Below are positions 22,665 to 34,780 of a stretch of 64,000 nt of DNA, piece by piece. The stretch covers positions 24,464,001 through 24,528,000 of the forward strand of contig NC_051854.1 of the NCBI RefSeq assembly GCF_905115235.1. The letters are read 5' to 3'. The first letter of the stretch is position 1, and each line of letters starts with the position of its first letter. Under the pieces are notes generated by a model. That model was not told the DNA's origin, ran no database searches, and worked only from the letters and a program-made list of their open reading frames with translations. The DNA comes from Hermetia illucens. Taxonomy: Eukaryota; Arthropoda; Insecta; Diptera; Stratiomyidae. A program made the translations under genes and the position numbers.

Positions 22665-23342
22665 TTAGGGCTTAGCAGTGTAACGGGGCCAGGTTTTGAT
22701 TTCAGCGTACAATTTATCTCCGGGGCAGTCAGTGGATACAGCTTGCCTGTGTCCAATCAATTTATAAGATGAGGAAAGCTTTCCAGCAGAAACAGCAGAA
22801 GAGATGAAGTTCTTGGCAGCAGTGATCATTTTAGCTGGAGCATTAGCCTCTTCAAGAAAAAATGGGAAGTTTCGTCAATGCTTCAATTTTACAAAAAAAT
22901 CTGCTCTACTTACTCCTGAAGTCACCAATCAAAAGAAGACCAATACTTTGGCTGTTGTATCCTGGGGCGTGAGCTCCAACGACGTTGTATCCACGACCTT
23001 CGTAGGTATTACCATCACCACCAATTGCGAAACTGTATCCAATATCTGCCCATCCATTGGAGTTCATGTGATAGTTTTGCATGGACCTCATGGCAGCCTT
23101 ACAAGCATCGGTGGTGGTACAAACTCCAGGTGATTCAGAGTGATGGATTACAACGTATGGAATGACTCCTGAAAACTTGCTAGTTCCGGTTGGTGCCCTA
23201 GCTCCCCATTGTGCACGGGTGATCAAAGCACCATAGGTTTGATGGAGTACAACTGCGAAACGGCAATATTATATTAATTTTACCTATTCCAGAGCCTTTC
23301 CAGCTTACCTCCGAAAATCAGAACAAGAACTGCAGCCTTCAT
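22665..23342 (-). CDS. PGRP-SC: PGRP-SC-type peptidoglycan amidase, gene 2
   Basis: Short secreted peptidoglycan recognition protein. Exons 23342-23309, 23252-22914 and 22849-22665 (34, 339, 185 nt), GT-AG introns of 56 and 64 bp, giving 185 residues and a TAA stop. Residues 1-19 (MKAAVLVLIFGVVLHQTYG) form a signal peptide. The PGRP/amidase_2 domain holds His48, Tyr84, His158, Thr164 and Cys166, with the spacing known for catalytic PGRPs such as Drosophila PGRP-LB, so zinc-dependent cleavage between muramic acid and the stem peptide is expected. Cys56 and Cys62 (CTTTDAC) match the conserved PGRP disulphide. The length equals that of Drosophila PGRP-SC proteins. By family knowledge these act in the gut lumen to degrade peptidoglycan and limit IMD signalling. 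It is nearly identical to gene 3. Confidence 0.96.
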
Positions 23343-23408
23343 TATTTGAATTGATTGGATTTACTGAATCAATCAAATGCTAATGAATTTTTTTAAACTA
23401 GGCTTCGT

Positions 23409-23440
23409 TTTTATAGTCCGTGGAAATGCGCACGACCCGC
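23409..23440 (-). promoter_or_regulatory. Core promoter of PGRP gene 2
   Basis: TATAAAA at 23415-23409, 73 bp before the ATG, with TCATTAG about 30 bp downstream as a possible initiator. The cluster block tgcgcacgacccgc (+ strand, 23427-23440) begins 12 bp upstream of the TATA box. A GATAAG site (23488-23493, minus) lies about 75 bp upstream of the TATA box, matching a site before gene 3. Confidence 0.7.
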
Positions 23441-23499
23441 TTTTGGATAATACCACTAAGCAACCCCATGCCGTGGTAAACGAAGTACTTATCATAAAG

Positions 23500-25440
23500 T
23501 TTTTGAATATTTTAAGATTAACCTACAAACAAATTTGTGACTAAGAACTGTTTTATTGTTCCAGCATGAGAGGTTTTGTCATTCCTTATTTTTTTAGAAT
23601 AGGACCCAAATATGGGAGTAATTCATAGGTTCCAAACCAAAAGATCTTTATAATTTTCTTAGGTTCTCCTGATTGGATAAATATTAAAAAAGTGTATGTC
23701 TATTTTGCGTGCATGGCATCCTGTCAGTCACAGACTTCTGCAACATTTTACGGTGCAAAGGATACAATGAGAACGGATTCAACTTTTCCCTAGAGAGTTA
23801 CAGGAGCAAACTTGACAGATAAACAAGATACGCAGTGGATTGATGCTATTATCGTATATTTTTTCGCTTACTACAAAACCCTAAACTTGTGGATCAGATA
23901 GGTTTAATAAAACATAAAAATAGAAAACGGTAAATTCAATTAAAAAGATAAGAGAATCGTCAAAAAAAATATCCAACTTTATCACTAGCTTTCCTTTGGA
24001 GAAGGCGCTAATGAGGCTGTTGGCAGAGATTTGCAATAATCCTGATTTAAGACCATTTAGCGAGTAAGTGTTATGGATTTTCATATTAAAGAAGCAATTA
24101 CCATAAATATTTCTGCTTTAGTGAATACTGGAGTTCTGTAAAATTGAAACAGTTTATCAAAAAATTGGAATTGTTAGGTTTCTTTAGTAAGTTTGAGCCG
24201 GTGCGCTTAGAAGTGAATACTCTGATCTGAATAAAAAATATTTTAGTGATCCTGTAATTATTTTTTGCATTCGTGATGCACAACAGCTATGAAAAAGTGT
24301 TCACATCTCTCCTAAAGTTTGGTTTTCTAGTGTTGTTAGTAATAATATTGATTCGACAGTTTTCCTAGAAATTTATAATACCAAGAATTTGGCAAAGGTC
24401 AATCATATAGCCAGACCTTATTTTTAACTTAAACATTTTTTTCATTAATTGTTGTTAATAAAAACTAACTCATCCTCAATTCCTCTATTTTAATTGTGAT
24501 AAAACCAATCTGCAGCATTCCGTGTAGGGGAGAGGGTTCACCCTCTGAGCTCTCAGACCATATTGGTCCATTCTACTCAACACAATATCCCAGTTTCTTT
24601 TATACTCCGCAGGATTTCCGTTAGCGGAGATAATATTATCGGTTGAAGAACATTAGCACCAAAAATGTAATGCCTGATGCGCCCATAAGCTATTCACATA
24701 GAAAGTGTTCCATGTATTCCGCTTCCTTGTTAAGAGTTGTCCTTATGAGATTCCTGTTCCCAGTGTTTGATACCAGCATTGGCTTAGACATTACAATTGC
24801 TGATTCCGATGAAGGCATAGTTAAGCCTTTTTTCCGAACCACCAGCAATTTAATTTCTGTCTACAAGACAGTAGGTATCCAGAGTAGTTCCACCGCATCG
24901 AATCGAGGTATAGAGGTCAAATGATTTCTATATTTCCGACCAATTTTTATGGCGATCACGGGATTGCTCAGCGAGCATAAAAGTTCAGATCACGGAGCGC
25001 CTAGCCTATAATCCCTCCTCAGTCACAAAGATTGCCACTCTCAACAAAAAAAGGCGACCTCCCGTCTTTATCTGAGAGATAAAACCCTACTTCAGAACTT
25101 TGTTTTATTATGATCTATTTCCATTGCCATGCTCTGCACTGGCAATAATCAGGAACCATTTCATGCGATGAGGCTAGTTTATAGTGACAACTCTTGTGTC
25201 AACCCACCATCCAAGGAACGCACATCTCCTTGGGAGCAGTGTTTTGTTGCTCCTGTTTTCAGGTGATGATCCACACCTGCACGTACAGCAATCTCTCAGT
25301 TAGCATTAGCGTAGATCCACTTAAGTAAACTATCATAAACAGCATGTTCTCTGGCGGCTTCACAAGGAACTTAGAAGGCCGCACAGCAAAAAGCCAATTG
25401 GATGGTGCTTCGGAGGGTGGCAGTGTTGCAGCTGATACTG
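23500..25440. other. Non-coding, unassigned
   Basis: Strongly AT-rich from 23500 to about 24480, then mixed. No domain recognised on either strand. About 24590-24720 loosely resembles 60-170. Confidence 0.45.
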
Positions 25441-25454
25441 TCGTAAATTCAGTG

Positions 25455-25680
25455 ATGAAGTGCTCGAAAAGTCTGCTGAAGCGAAGAATTATCTGAAAGA
25501 CCACTCCCTGCTCTATGAGACGCTAGAGGGCCAGAGGAGGATAGAGATCACGTTGAGAGTAGCATCCATCCTAGGGCCGGACCTCTGCAACGTTTCCTAC
25601 GACGACGTTGCGGCACTTGTTGTCGGACGTGCTTTCATGACGCTGATGGTTCATCATCTTTCTCACAGGAGATAATTCTG
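25455..25680 (+). mobile_element. R1-clade LINE, RT palm fragment
   Basis: Reads YLKDHSLLYETLEGQRRIEI (25492-25551), then SILGPDLCNVSYDDVAALVV (25563-25622). R1 RTs have YLRDRSLLYET, GSILGPDLWNVSYD and YADDVAAL in this order. Here the two last blocks are fused (VSYDDVAALVVGR), so the stretch between 'WNVSYD' and 'YADD' has been lost. Confidence 0.75.
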
Positions 25681-25689
25681 CTGTGACGA

Positions 25690-26890
25690 TGCACTACCCA
25701 GATCCTTATCCAAAGTGCCCTTCCGGAAGGTAACTTCCGAGTAGCATAGCCAAGTAACCCGGGTCACCAGTTTTCGTCAATGAGCCTTTTATCCATTCCC
25801 AACAAGCTGAATTGAATATATTTTTGACGTCCAATGTTGCCACATTAAAGCAGTTATGGGAGATTTAAAGCCACACCTACCGCATCGATCGTTGAATAAA
25901 TGAATGAACCAAACTTTCGCTCCGATAGGATACATATATTTTATTATGGGGAGAAATCCATTGTAGCTGACCCTTTCTATCATAACATCCTTCCTAGTGT
26001 GACTATAAGGAAAGTCGGACGGTGTAGTTATGGATGTCTCGCTTATTGGTCTTTATCACCAAAATCAGTTTTTAACTGTTCCACTGAATGGGAAACTCCT
26101 TCTACCATGCATGCCTCAAATACGCTGGCAAACTAACTAGTCGTTTCTAGTTTTAAGAGCGAGTTTAACAGCATGTAAACCGGAAACTTTATTATTACCG
26201 ATTCTTCGACAAATTTCCAACAAGTACTTACAGTTTTTGCGCTTCTCTTTACGAGGGGATAAAGTGCCATCACTATATTGAAATGACGATGCCGACAGGC
26301 CGGGTGCGTCAGATCTGCATTATATTTTAATAACGCTGTTCCCCAGAAGTTTTGGTCTGCCTCTGAGAAAAGTTCCTTAAGGCATTCTCCGCGAGGTGCG
26401 TATAGCTTAAATAAATATACCTTAAAGCTTCGCGTATACTTTTCGTTGCACGCAGATCCTTCTTGCTCGAAGGCATGCAGAACGCAACTCCACGATTTGT
26501 TTCTTCGTACATCACCACATAGCTCATTTGCGATTTTAAGGAAAATTGCCCCGTGGTCGCTTTGAGTATAGCATTCACAAGCAAATCAGGCTACTCTTCT
26601 CGCACTCACATATGTCGAACAAAGTACTGAGTCCGAGATTATCTCTCGAAAAGTGGGTACAAATCCACAGTTCACGCATTAAAATCACCTGCAACGCGCC
26701 GACAGCCGAAACCCCTTTTCTCCTTTTAAAGTATACATTCAAAGTTATACTTGCCTACCAGCAGTGGGAACGCTACTTCTACCGATAACCTGACAGTTGC
26801 CGTTTCCGTGCTTTGGCATATTGATGCGACGAGTAAGCTCATGGGTACAGTCTTGCACTGAAAAACCCGAAGTCGTCATCTAGATTAAAA
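25690..26890. other. Unassigned sequence between two R1 pieces
   Basis: Separates the RT palm fragment from the RT C-terminal fragment, which appear to be from the same R1-type element. No domain recognised. It may be an insertion or decayed RT sequence. Confidence 0.35.
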
Positions 26891-26899
26891 AGAGAATTC

Positions 26900-27625
26900 T
26901 AATCCTGAGCCCCATATCAATCTACGAGTTGACTATAGAGCAGTTAAATACCTTGGTTTAATACCCGAAGACGAGCTTCTTCCAGCAACTCAAAACTGTA
27001 GCTGGAGTCTCCATCTTTAGTCAAATATTGAAGGCCTTATATTCAACAGCAAGCGTTTTCTTATGGGAGTAACGTTATCCGTTCCCCTCTAGGGCGCAAA
27101 GGTATGGGCTTAACGAGGAGATACATCGTAACCGCCTTGCCAAAGAGCAGAAACGGAGAGCTTTGCAAGTGGCGTCTACTTCTCGCACTGTCTTAGAACA
27201 GGTCGTGATGGTGATCGCGGGAGTGACCTCGTTACCCTCCTTGCTAAGTTATAGCCGCAAGGGCGAAAATTAAGAACAGGTGCATGCATATAATAAACAT
27301 CAACACATACTTGCCGAGTGGCAACTTCCTTGACAAAATGAGCCCAGAAGCAGATGGACTGCGACAATCATATCCATGACTAAACCGAGCGCATTGTGAG
27401 GATAACTTCCTTAGCCTACACAAGAGTAGGAAGGCACGATCTCCTGATTGCGTGTTCGGCAATGTAGTGGTGAATAACGCAGAACACACCTTTTCCTATT
27501 GTTTCGTAAGAAGGTTTACGCAGACACAGGGAATCTTTCTCCTGAGGATGATATGCTGCGGAGCGCTGGCAGTGTGTTGTGTACAATGTTCAGGCTCTTC
27601 TTATTGCGAAAAATATTCAACTCGA
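26900..27625 (+). mobile_element. R1-clade LINE, RT C-terminal fragment
   Basis: Carries EIHRNRLAKEQKRRALQVAS (27118-27177), then VVMVIAGVTSLPSLL, EPRSRWTATIIS (about 27340) and the zinc motif region SPDCVFGNVVVNNAEHTFSY (27442-27500), followed by TGNLSPED. Each matches an R1 C-terminal block in the correct order (RLA-VQRRGALRVASAYRTVSE, AVMVIAG-IPIDLL, SPEC-YC, DDAEHTFF). Frame changes between blocks. Probably the same insertion as 25455-25680. Confidence 0.75.
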
Positions 27626-27629
27626 CCTG

Positions 27630-30600
27630 TGGAGGGACCGGATGGTAAGGCACAGCTTAATTGCTCGGCTTGCGTGAAGTGTAGTTCGTTAGGAACTACC
27701 CGAGGCCACTTCATCTAGGATGTTACTGTGGCCATAGGGCTTTGCTGTCCAAAATCGACATTTATGTAGTCTGATAGCACACTACAACGTATTTACTGTA
27801 GAAGTCCCGTGGGAAGAGGTGAAGGAATACATTCGGGGCATCTGTCGGACAGGACAGCAGAGCTACAGTAGCACCGGTGGCTCATATGCGGAGAATGAAG
27901 TCCAATCGATTTTATCCTCTGTAATTACTTATTTGATAATCTTATACGACCTTCTCGTTACCGTGAAGTGCTTCTGAACTAACAGTTCCAATCTCCCATC
28001 AGAGGGTTCCGTCCTTTTTTTAAAAAAGAATGGGCTCCTATATTCCTTCACAGCAGATTAAATGAGACACACTTCAAGTGCTGCAAATTTATCTACCGTA
28101 CCCCCAGCATGATTTGTTTGCTTAAGGATTGGTCAATTCCTTCATCTCTTCCAACTACTCATAAATTTCAACAGTTCATAAGTGGATTGGACTGGATTTT
28201 CGTCCAGTTTCGCCAAGCGGAACTTTTTCACCTTGCCTCTGACTCAGAATTGCACTTCATATTCCGCATTTTCCACTGCCTCCAGGAACTCCCCACTTAT
28301 GACGGGCAGAAAAGGTTAGCTGTTCTGTAAGGATTTTTTTTCTTTGATAACCCCCATCGTCGATTGGGATCCTGCTGTTTGGAAGACCCCAGAATTGAAT
28401 AAGCTTGTCCTTATCCCTGCGGATCTTCGGGACCCAGATGGCAGTGGTCACTTTCTTGAGGTAAGGAGTACGGTGGCTTGCAGTCGATGACAATGGTTTC
28501 AAAACTGGAAATCGCTAGACGAGACGTCACCTCGCTGCCAGAACTGCATGTTGTTGGTTTCAAAATGGCGGTGCCACGGCTGGCGCCGATCACTCTGCCC
28601 TCGACGGTTACCGTCTTCTGGCTGAATGACCGCAACTTGTCTTCTCATTATGCGCCTCGCATCTCCAAAACCTAGGCACGGCTGTGAAGTGTCTCAGCGG
28701 GTGATGAATTCCGAACTCACTGTTCGAGGTAAAATTAGCGGGACATTGCGTAGTTGATCGAAGGAGACCCGGTAAATCATCTAACCGGGAGTTTGGAGTT
28801 GAGAGCAAGCACAAGATGAAGTGAAATATCATGAACATTAGTTCACCAGTGAGTAGTTTTTGAATTGCGGAGATGGAGGAAGAAAATAACTGAGATAAAG
28901 TCCGCACAAAAATCAGTCTGCCTGGTCCTTGTTTGAAGTGTTTTGCTAAATTTTTATTATTTGTTCTTTTCGTCACCATCGCTCTCGAATGCGGGACAAC
29001 GTTCCGACAAGAAAAAAATAAGACAACACAAAACCGAATTTTCTATCTGTTAAAGTCTGGGAAAATTATTTAACTGGAGTACAATTAATTGTTCTCAAAT
29101 TTAGATACCTAAAAGCTATTCAGCGTCCTGACTTACGCTATCGTAAATTTATGTACACTCCGAAATTGCCCATCCTCTTGTAGGGCACCAAAAATTCATC
29201 GGGGGATTGTTATCTCCGACGCGAATAAAAGCTGGCAATTTCTTTTTTTGCTAAGAACCGAAGTCTTCGAGAAATGTGAATATAATGATGGTTACGTTTT
29301 GATATTTGGCTCGCAAGCGCAGAGTGAATAGCCGTTCGATTGTTTTCAAAACAAAAACGACACTTTCAGTTCTTTTAATTGACTATAATATATTATGCGA
29401 TGACTGCTCTCCATGACCACCGCATCTCTTGTAAGGATGTGAAATCAGCCTTATATTGGGATAGGGTATCGGCCAGCTTCTTGGCAGGTCCTGTTCAGTA
29501 CAGGGACGTACCATGAGAAAACCTACAAATCGTTTGTTCCTTTCCGTTGCCAGCTTCGTCATTGTAATATCAATTCAGCTCCGTAATCGGTAGTTTTCGG
29601 AATAGAGTTGTTAGCTTTATCCACTCAATTTGCCCCGTTTCTAAACTCGGAGTGTCGTCACCACCCTCCTCTATCTGCAATTTCTCCACAAGAAATAACT
29701 CCCAACGATCAATACGTGGAAAGGAAACATCAATTAGGGCTGTTATCCATTGTGGATCTTCTCTCTCGAACGCGACACTCGGGCCTCGAGTCCCAGTGTT
29801 ACGCGATATTCCCCATTTTCCAATTTTGTATAAGAGAAAATCTTATAAAAATGAGTTCTATGCCCGTCTGTCTGCCAAACCCTACTTACTACGAAACGGC
29901 TGAACCTATTGTCTCGAAAATCAAATGATGACATCGTTTGCTCTGTGAGTCTTTTTAAATGCAATAGAAAACTTTACTAAATTTTAAAAATACGAAAAAC
30001 CCCTTAAATTCTTCAAGTAACGCAAAATTTACCATGAGCACAAGGATAATGTAAAGCGCTACCTATATAAACTTCAATTTTAAATACGAGCAGACCAAGT
30101 TATCGACACCGACCAAACCAAACGCTGACATCAGCACACTACCTGCGGGTGACCACCTATGTTGAAAATCGATCAATATCTGCATCAGGAACTAATTTTA
30201 CAGCATTAATTATTATAATCCAGTGAACCAAGTTCTATTTAGTCTTAATTTTCACTTTAGCTGTTTCGCAGCTTAATAAATACTTATTAAAGAAAACGAT
30301 GGGGTTTTATTTTAAATCGGCGCCCAACGTGGGCTGTTCTAAGGTACGATCTAGAAGTGACTTTTTATCAAATAGAAGGTGGCACCACAACCAAGCAACC
30401 GGTAACCGTGGGTAGGGAGTATAGATGGACTCCAAATCACCAAGAACGTGTAAATCAATGACGGGCTCTATAAGCAAAGACAAAGAGGAAAAAACTCAAA
30501 CTCGGCAAAAACCAAAGTACTAAAAAAACTCCGAATTATTTCCGAAGGCTTCACCCTGTCATCTCCTCGAATCCGAACGCAATACCACACAATCAAATCC

Positions 30601-31490
30601 CCGCGATTTTTGTGTAAGGGAGCATATCTTATCTTGTGCGGGCAGATCACCAAATACCCATCGCCTCAAAAATATTGTCCTAAAACCTTCGGAATAATAT
30701 CTTTTCGATTATTTCAATCCATGACATGATGACCCTCAGTCTGCCAAATGTAGCACTCCGCTTTTCAGAGGAAGAAAAACAGCATGACAAGTATCTAGGA
30801 ATGGTTTTAAAGAGAAGTCAGACTGCATGTCATATTGACAAATATGTAATCAAGTTAGCTACCTCGAAGGCTGCTAGTAGAAAAGGTAATGAGCCAAAGT
30901 ACGAGGATAGCGGAGCTAAAAACTTCCGTGTCGGAAGTGAGAATCACTGTGGCTACCACTCCAATTTGACAGCGAAAATTGGTTTTCGCGCTAATATATC
31001 CAAATGAGCGAGTTTCGACCACAAAGGACTTTCAAAAACTGAGCTTCACAGCTCCGTGGAAATATTGAATTTTTATAGACGTTCCTTACGTGGTTCACCA
31101 CAAAGATATATAAAAATGTCCGCCTGAAGCACCCGCCGATGAAGAAGTTTCCTATTTCTAAAAATGACGTTAAGTCTACGGGGGGATTTAAAACACACTT
31201 ACTATTCCCATAGCTTCCCCAAATCCCTTCCCACTTTCATTAATTTTGATGACTCCACTACGAACTCCCCAGGCAAATCAATCACCTACTCCGTTCTTAC
31301 TGCTCTTCCGTGTTTGCTTCCTCGACCATTGCCCCCTATAAGCCTGTTCTAGGTGCAGGCTGCTTCAAATCCATCACCATTTCTTACCCCTTCCTTGACT
31401 GAATTTCTCATTGGTAATCTTGGCACAAATGTTGGACCTTGTCCCGATAGGGTTCCTAACCTCTTCCTACATAACTTTAAACAATACTTA
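27630..31490. other. Non-coding, unassigned
   Basis: No gene supported over nearly 4 kb. Open frames at 28257-28502, 28411-28635 and 28608-28979 (minus) and 29608-29928 (plus) overlap one another on opposite strands and show no family motif. 29855-29920 resembles the dispersed repeat at 7500-7640 in reverse order. About 30980-31110 faintly recalls a retroelement polymerase but is too short to assign. Confidence 0.4.
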
Positions 31491-31499
31491 AACCCTTAA

Positions 31500-31965
31500 A
31501 CCCTTAAAGGGTGTAATCTTCGATGGCAAACTTCATTCCAATTCTCATTCCGCTGACAGCATCAATCGCGCGTCCAAAACATCTGCTTCTATCCTACGTT
31601 CCTCCACCGACTTTGCTTCAATGCAGCCCTCCTTAGCACATTTCAACTCCATTGTTAGAAACATCCTTGCATATTATTATTCAGTCTAATATACGCAGCG
31701 CAGATTCACCCGCTTTTTTTTTCAGAAAGAATTTTCTGCAGTAAACTATCCCGGCTTCGCATTCTCAATCTCTCTTCCCGGCAACAATGTGTAATCTTCT
31801 TTCATATGTGTAACCTTTTCGAACTCTCGAAGATCAACCTGCAGGCGGAGACATTTTTGAAGTCCCCTTCACGCAGTTCGTCACCTCGACTATCAATGAA
31901 CTCAAACGGAGTAAAGCCGTTGGCCTCGATGGCCTCCCCGCACTATTGACAGCGTGAAATGAAGT
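31500..31965 (+). mobile_element. Jockey/CR1-group LINE fragments
   Basis: Two pieces of one type of ORF2. 31509-31690 gives GVIFDGKLHSNSHSADSINR, then ILRSSTDFASMQPSLAHFNS (a post-YADD block, consensus 'GV-FD-KL-F-SH-D-I-RAS'). 31860-31950 gives QFVTSTINELKRSKAVGLDG, then LPALL, the RT lead block that normally lies upstream of the first. Their order is inverted relative to a normal ORF2, so two fragments are juxtaposed. Confidence 0.6.
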
Positions 31966-31969
31966 GCTC

Positions 31970-32640
31970 TATGCAGGAGGGGCATTTAAAAAAAAATGAT
32001 AGTTATTATGAGAGTGACATATGATGGCACACAAGTCACCATCTGTATCGATGTAAAATCTCGGAAGAATTTGAGGTCCAAAGCGGAGTCCACCAAGATT
32101 GCCCCCTGTAAACGATTCTTGTTTTATCGGTGCTTCATGCTGCCTTGTACGGAGGACCCGAAGGAGTTCAACGGACCATGGCATCTTTCCTTAAATACCA
32201 CGACTACGCTGATAACATTTGTTTGCGTTCTCTCTGGGTCATGGTCCTTTTCGAAATGGCTCTGGATTTCGAAAGATTCTCAGCCTGACGGGTTATCGAA
32301 GTCTCCTTAGCTGCATTAATGTGCAGAGCATCGAAGTCCATGATAAATTTGCACCGTAAACCGTGGTTTATGTCGGCGATGGCACCAGACTAGATATTGG
32401 CCGAAGCACTAACAGTACTTGATCCACTTTCATTGCCTTATCTCAACACCAAGACCGAGTTGAGACTGTTCTGTACTAGTGTTTTTTATGAGTTGCTATG
32501 TGGGAGTGATCCCAGCTATCGCCCAAACCTTCTTGAAGACTTATCTGCGACTTATCATTATCTGTTACTCGTAGGCGATGTGATTAGAAGACGGAGGTGG
32601 CAATAAATAGGTCATACATTAAAGGGAGCGGTAATTCAAC
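31970..32640. other. Unassigned spacer
   Basis: No domain recognised; the frames at 31996-32310 and 32397-32606 have no motif. The second may be the decayed upstream part of the following LINE. Confidence 0.35.
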
Positions 32641-33675
32641 TGCTGGCCACGCTAAGAATTGGAACCCACTGCCCCAGAAAACCTGACGAGTGGAACACAG
32701 ATCCGACAATGTCGGCGAACCCATCACCATTCTACACGAATTATGTTCCAGTTTCAAAGAGTCGCCTTTTTAACATTGCATTTTTGGATCTTGAGAAGAG
32801 TTTGCCCACACGACAACACTTAGTGCCAGAACAACTCGTGCGAGGGTTTAATTGCTCTACCACGATCCGAAAAGTAAAATTCAAAGTGTGGCGAGTGTAT
32901 CAAACCCGCTTCGTGTCACTGGTGGTGTTCCTCAAGAAAGCGCCCTCTCACCACTCCTCTTTGCTCTTGTTATGGACACTTTCACAAGGGACATCCAATG
33001 TCCAGTGCCCTATACACTGCTTTATAAAGATGATGTTTTCCTAGCATCTAATAGCAAAAATGGAATTATCGCCTCATGCAACTGGGTCTCAGATTGAATC
33101 TGAATAAAACAACATTTTCGACGACTGATCCCCATGAAACAGGCACAACCACTGTCAGCGGCAGTGATCTGCCCAGAACTGAGCGATTTAAATACCTCGC
33201 GTCAACGCTATCAGCCTGGATGAAGTGGCGTCCCACAACTGGTGTTCTTTGTCACCGACATATCAATGCATATCTCAAATCTAAAATTTACCGCAATGTC
33301 ATCTGTCCTGTCACTCTCTATGGTTCAGAGTATTGGCGGACTAGAAAAGACAATGAACGGCGTCTTGCGGTAATGAAGACGAAGATGTTGCGATGGACGA
33401 GTAACGTGACACGTTTTGATCACATCCGAAATGAGGATATCCGAGATCAATATGGAGTTATACCGATCGCTAACGAGAATTCACTTGCCAAGATTGGTCT
33501 GAACATCGAAGTCGATGCTAAACGACGAAAACAACGGTGGTTTGATACGCTGGATGGAAATTTAAAAGCCTCGAGATTGCACCCAGATCAAGCATTCGAT
33601 AAGGCCAAATGGTGAATCCGATCAAGACGAGCCGACCCCGCTTGTGAACGGGACAAAACCTGAAGAAAAAGAAGC
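32640..33675 (+). mobile_element. RTE-like LINE, RT domain and 3' end
   Basis: RT relic of the family whose tail is inserted at 11457-11527. Blocks in order: IAFLDLEKSLP (32779-32812, consensus FLDLEKAFD); LYHDPKSKIQSVASVSNPLR (32853-32915); VPQESALSPLLFALVMDTFT (32926-32985), where the usual GVPQGSALSPLLF has lost its Gly; and YTLLYKDDVFLASNSKN (33012-33062), where YADD reads YKDD. Then an open stretch to 33615 with FKYLASTLSAWMKWR, LYGSEYWRTRKDNERR and LHPDQAFDKAKW. The end continues as 'gacgagccgaccccgcttgt' and a gaagaaaaagaag tail. One or two frame changes before 32850. Confidence 0.85.
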
Positions 33676-33689
33676 AGACAAGAAGATAT

Positions 33690-34100
33690 GCAGCACGATT
33701 GTAAAACTACTAGGGTAACGTTGAACACCTGCATGCAAGTGCCCTTGTGAGCCAGAGAGGGAAAAAATTCTTTTATCCCCATATAGAAGTCCCTCCAAAG
33801 TAACAAAGTAGATCGTATATCCCGATTATCTCCGTCGAATGTGCAAAATTGGCGTTGATAGAAATAGAAGAACAAGGAACACCTAAAATATACCAACCAC
33901 CAAAAAGAAAGCAGGCAAAATCAACCCTTCTAATCGAAATACTGTTAGCGCATTACAACAAACATATGTTATAAATTCGCATCGCGCTTTCGATAGCAGC
34001 ACCCTGCTCCCTCGTGATGAGTAGAAAAGATAACCCAACTTCCTGCTGCTTCTTTCTTTGGCAAAAAGATGCCTTACTTATGTATGACTAAAAATAACTA
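33690..34100. other. Unassigned spacer
   Basis: AT-rich, nothing recognised. Confidence 0.4.
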
Positions 34101-34104
34101 CTTT

Positions 34105-34300
34105 GTGTCTGGATAGCTCAGTGGTTAGAGGATGGAAGTTGCAATTCAAATCTCAGTGGTGGCAATGGGATTTCATTTTCAACGAGTACCTGGGTCAAAT
34201 CAACCACATTCTCTCCTACAGGGTACTATAATCCTGAAGTCCTCTAACAGACTTCAAGGCCCTGATCTAATTGGATTATCGCACCAACGATTATTAGTAT
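34105..34300 (+). mobile_element. tRNA-derived SINE, copy 1 (full head, sense)
   Basis: Starts gtgtctggatagctcagtgg. A perfect polymerase III box A (TAGCTCAGTGG, 34114-34124) and a diverged box B (AATTCAAATCT, 34143-34153) show a tRNA-like head. The body contains 'cttcaaggccctgatc' and ends 'caccaacgattattagta'. Copies 2 and 3 carry the same body in the opposite orientation. Possible target duplication taaaaataact / taaaaattact (34089-34099, 34301-34311; 10 of 11 match). Not a functional tRNA: no acceptor stem pairing. Confidence 0.8.
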
Positions 34301-34309
34301 TAAAAATTA

Positions 34310-34780
34310 CTGAAACTAGCAACTGTCAATTTTACATTAAGCTTCCGCTTACTGACCTCGCCCAGTGGCCACAAATAAAGCGATTATTATTGAATGGTCA
34401 ACTGTCGCCAGTTCAAGGTATAGTCTGCCGTCCTAGTTGCCAACTCGGGTAGATCATGTGATAATCCTTTCACCGCCGAATCCGTAGATGCCTGCTACTA
34501 CAGAATCTATTGTAAGAACATTTCATATCACAAAGGACGTTTGTGTCACTTCATTATCCTACCAGTTTTCTCAAAGCATCCACTTCTAGGAGCTGTTGGT
34601 ATCGAGGACGATCAGGGTCTCAAGAAGCCCTTCCCAAATGTACTTCAACAACCACGGTCTCTCTCAGTTAAGTATGATTGGTGTTTCCTCAATAATATGT
34701 ATACTTCTATCCAGTTTACAAGAGTTAATAAGACGAAAATAATTGAAAAATGTTGGAAAACAACGTCATTTTCAGGGTTA
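34310..34780. other. Unassigned spacer between SINEs
   Basis: No domain recognised. The + frame at 34541-34789 has no family motif. Confidence 0.35.

Noticed and set aside
22804-23133. A plus-strand 109-residue frame with a signal-like start (MKFLAAVIILAGALASS)
   Set aside because: It is the antisense of PGRP gene 2 exons. The similar antisense frame at gene 3 (35213-35470) shows it is a by-product of conserved codons.
25259-25504. A minus-strand 81-residue frame as a gene
   Set aside because: It overlaps the plus-strand R1 reverse transcriptase fragment, which explains the region better.
30980-31110. A faint polymerase-like phrase (LNFYRR) suggesting an LTR-element fragment
   Set aside because: Too short and isolated; no flanking repeats or neighbouring domains.
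34105-34180. A functional tRNA gene, because of the clear box A
   Set aside because: No acceptor or anticodon stem pairing, box B is degenerate, and the same sequence continues into a SINE body repeated elsewhere.
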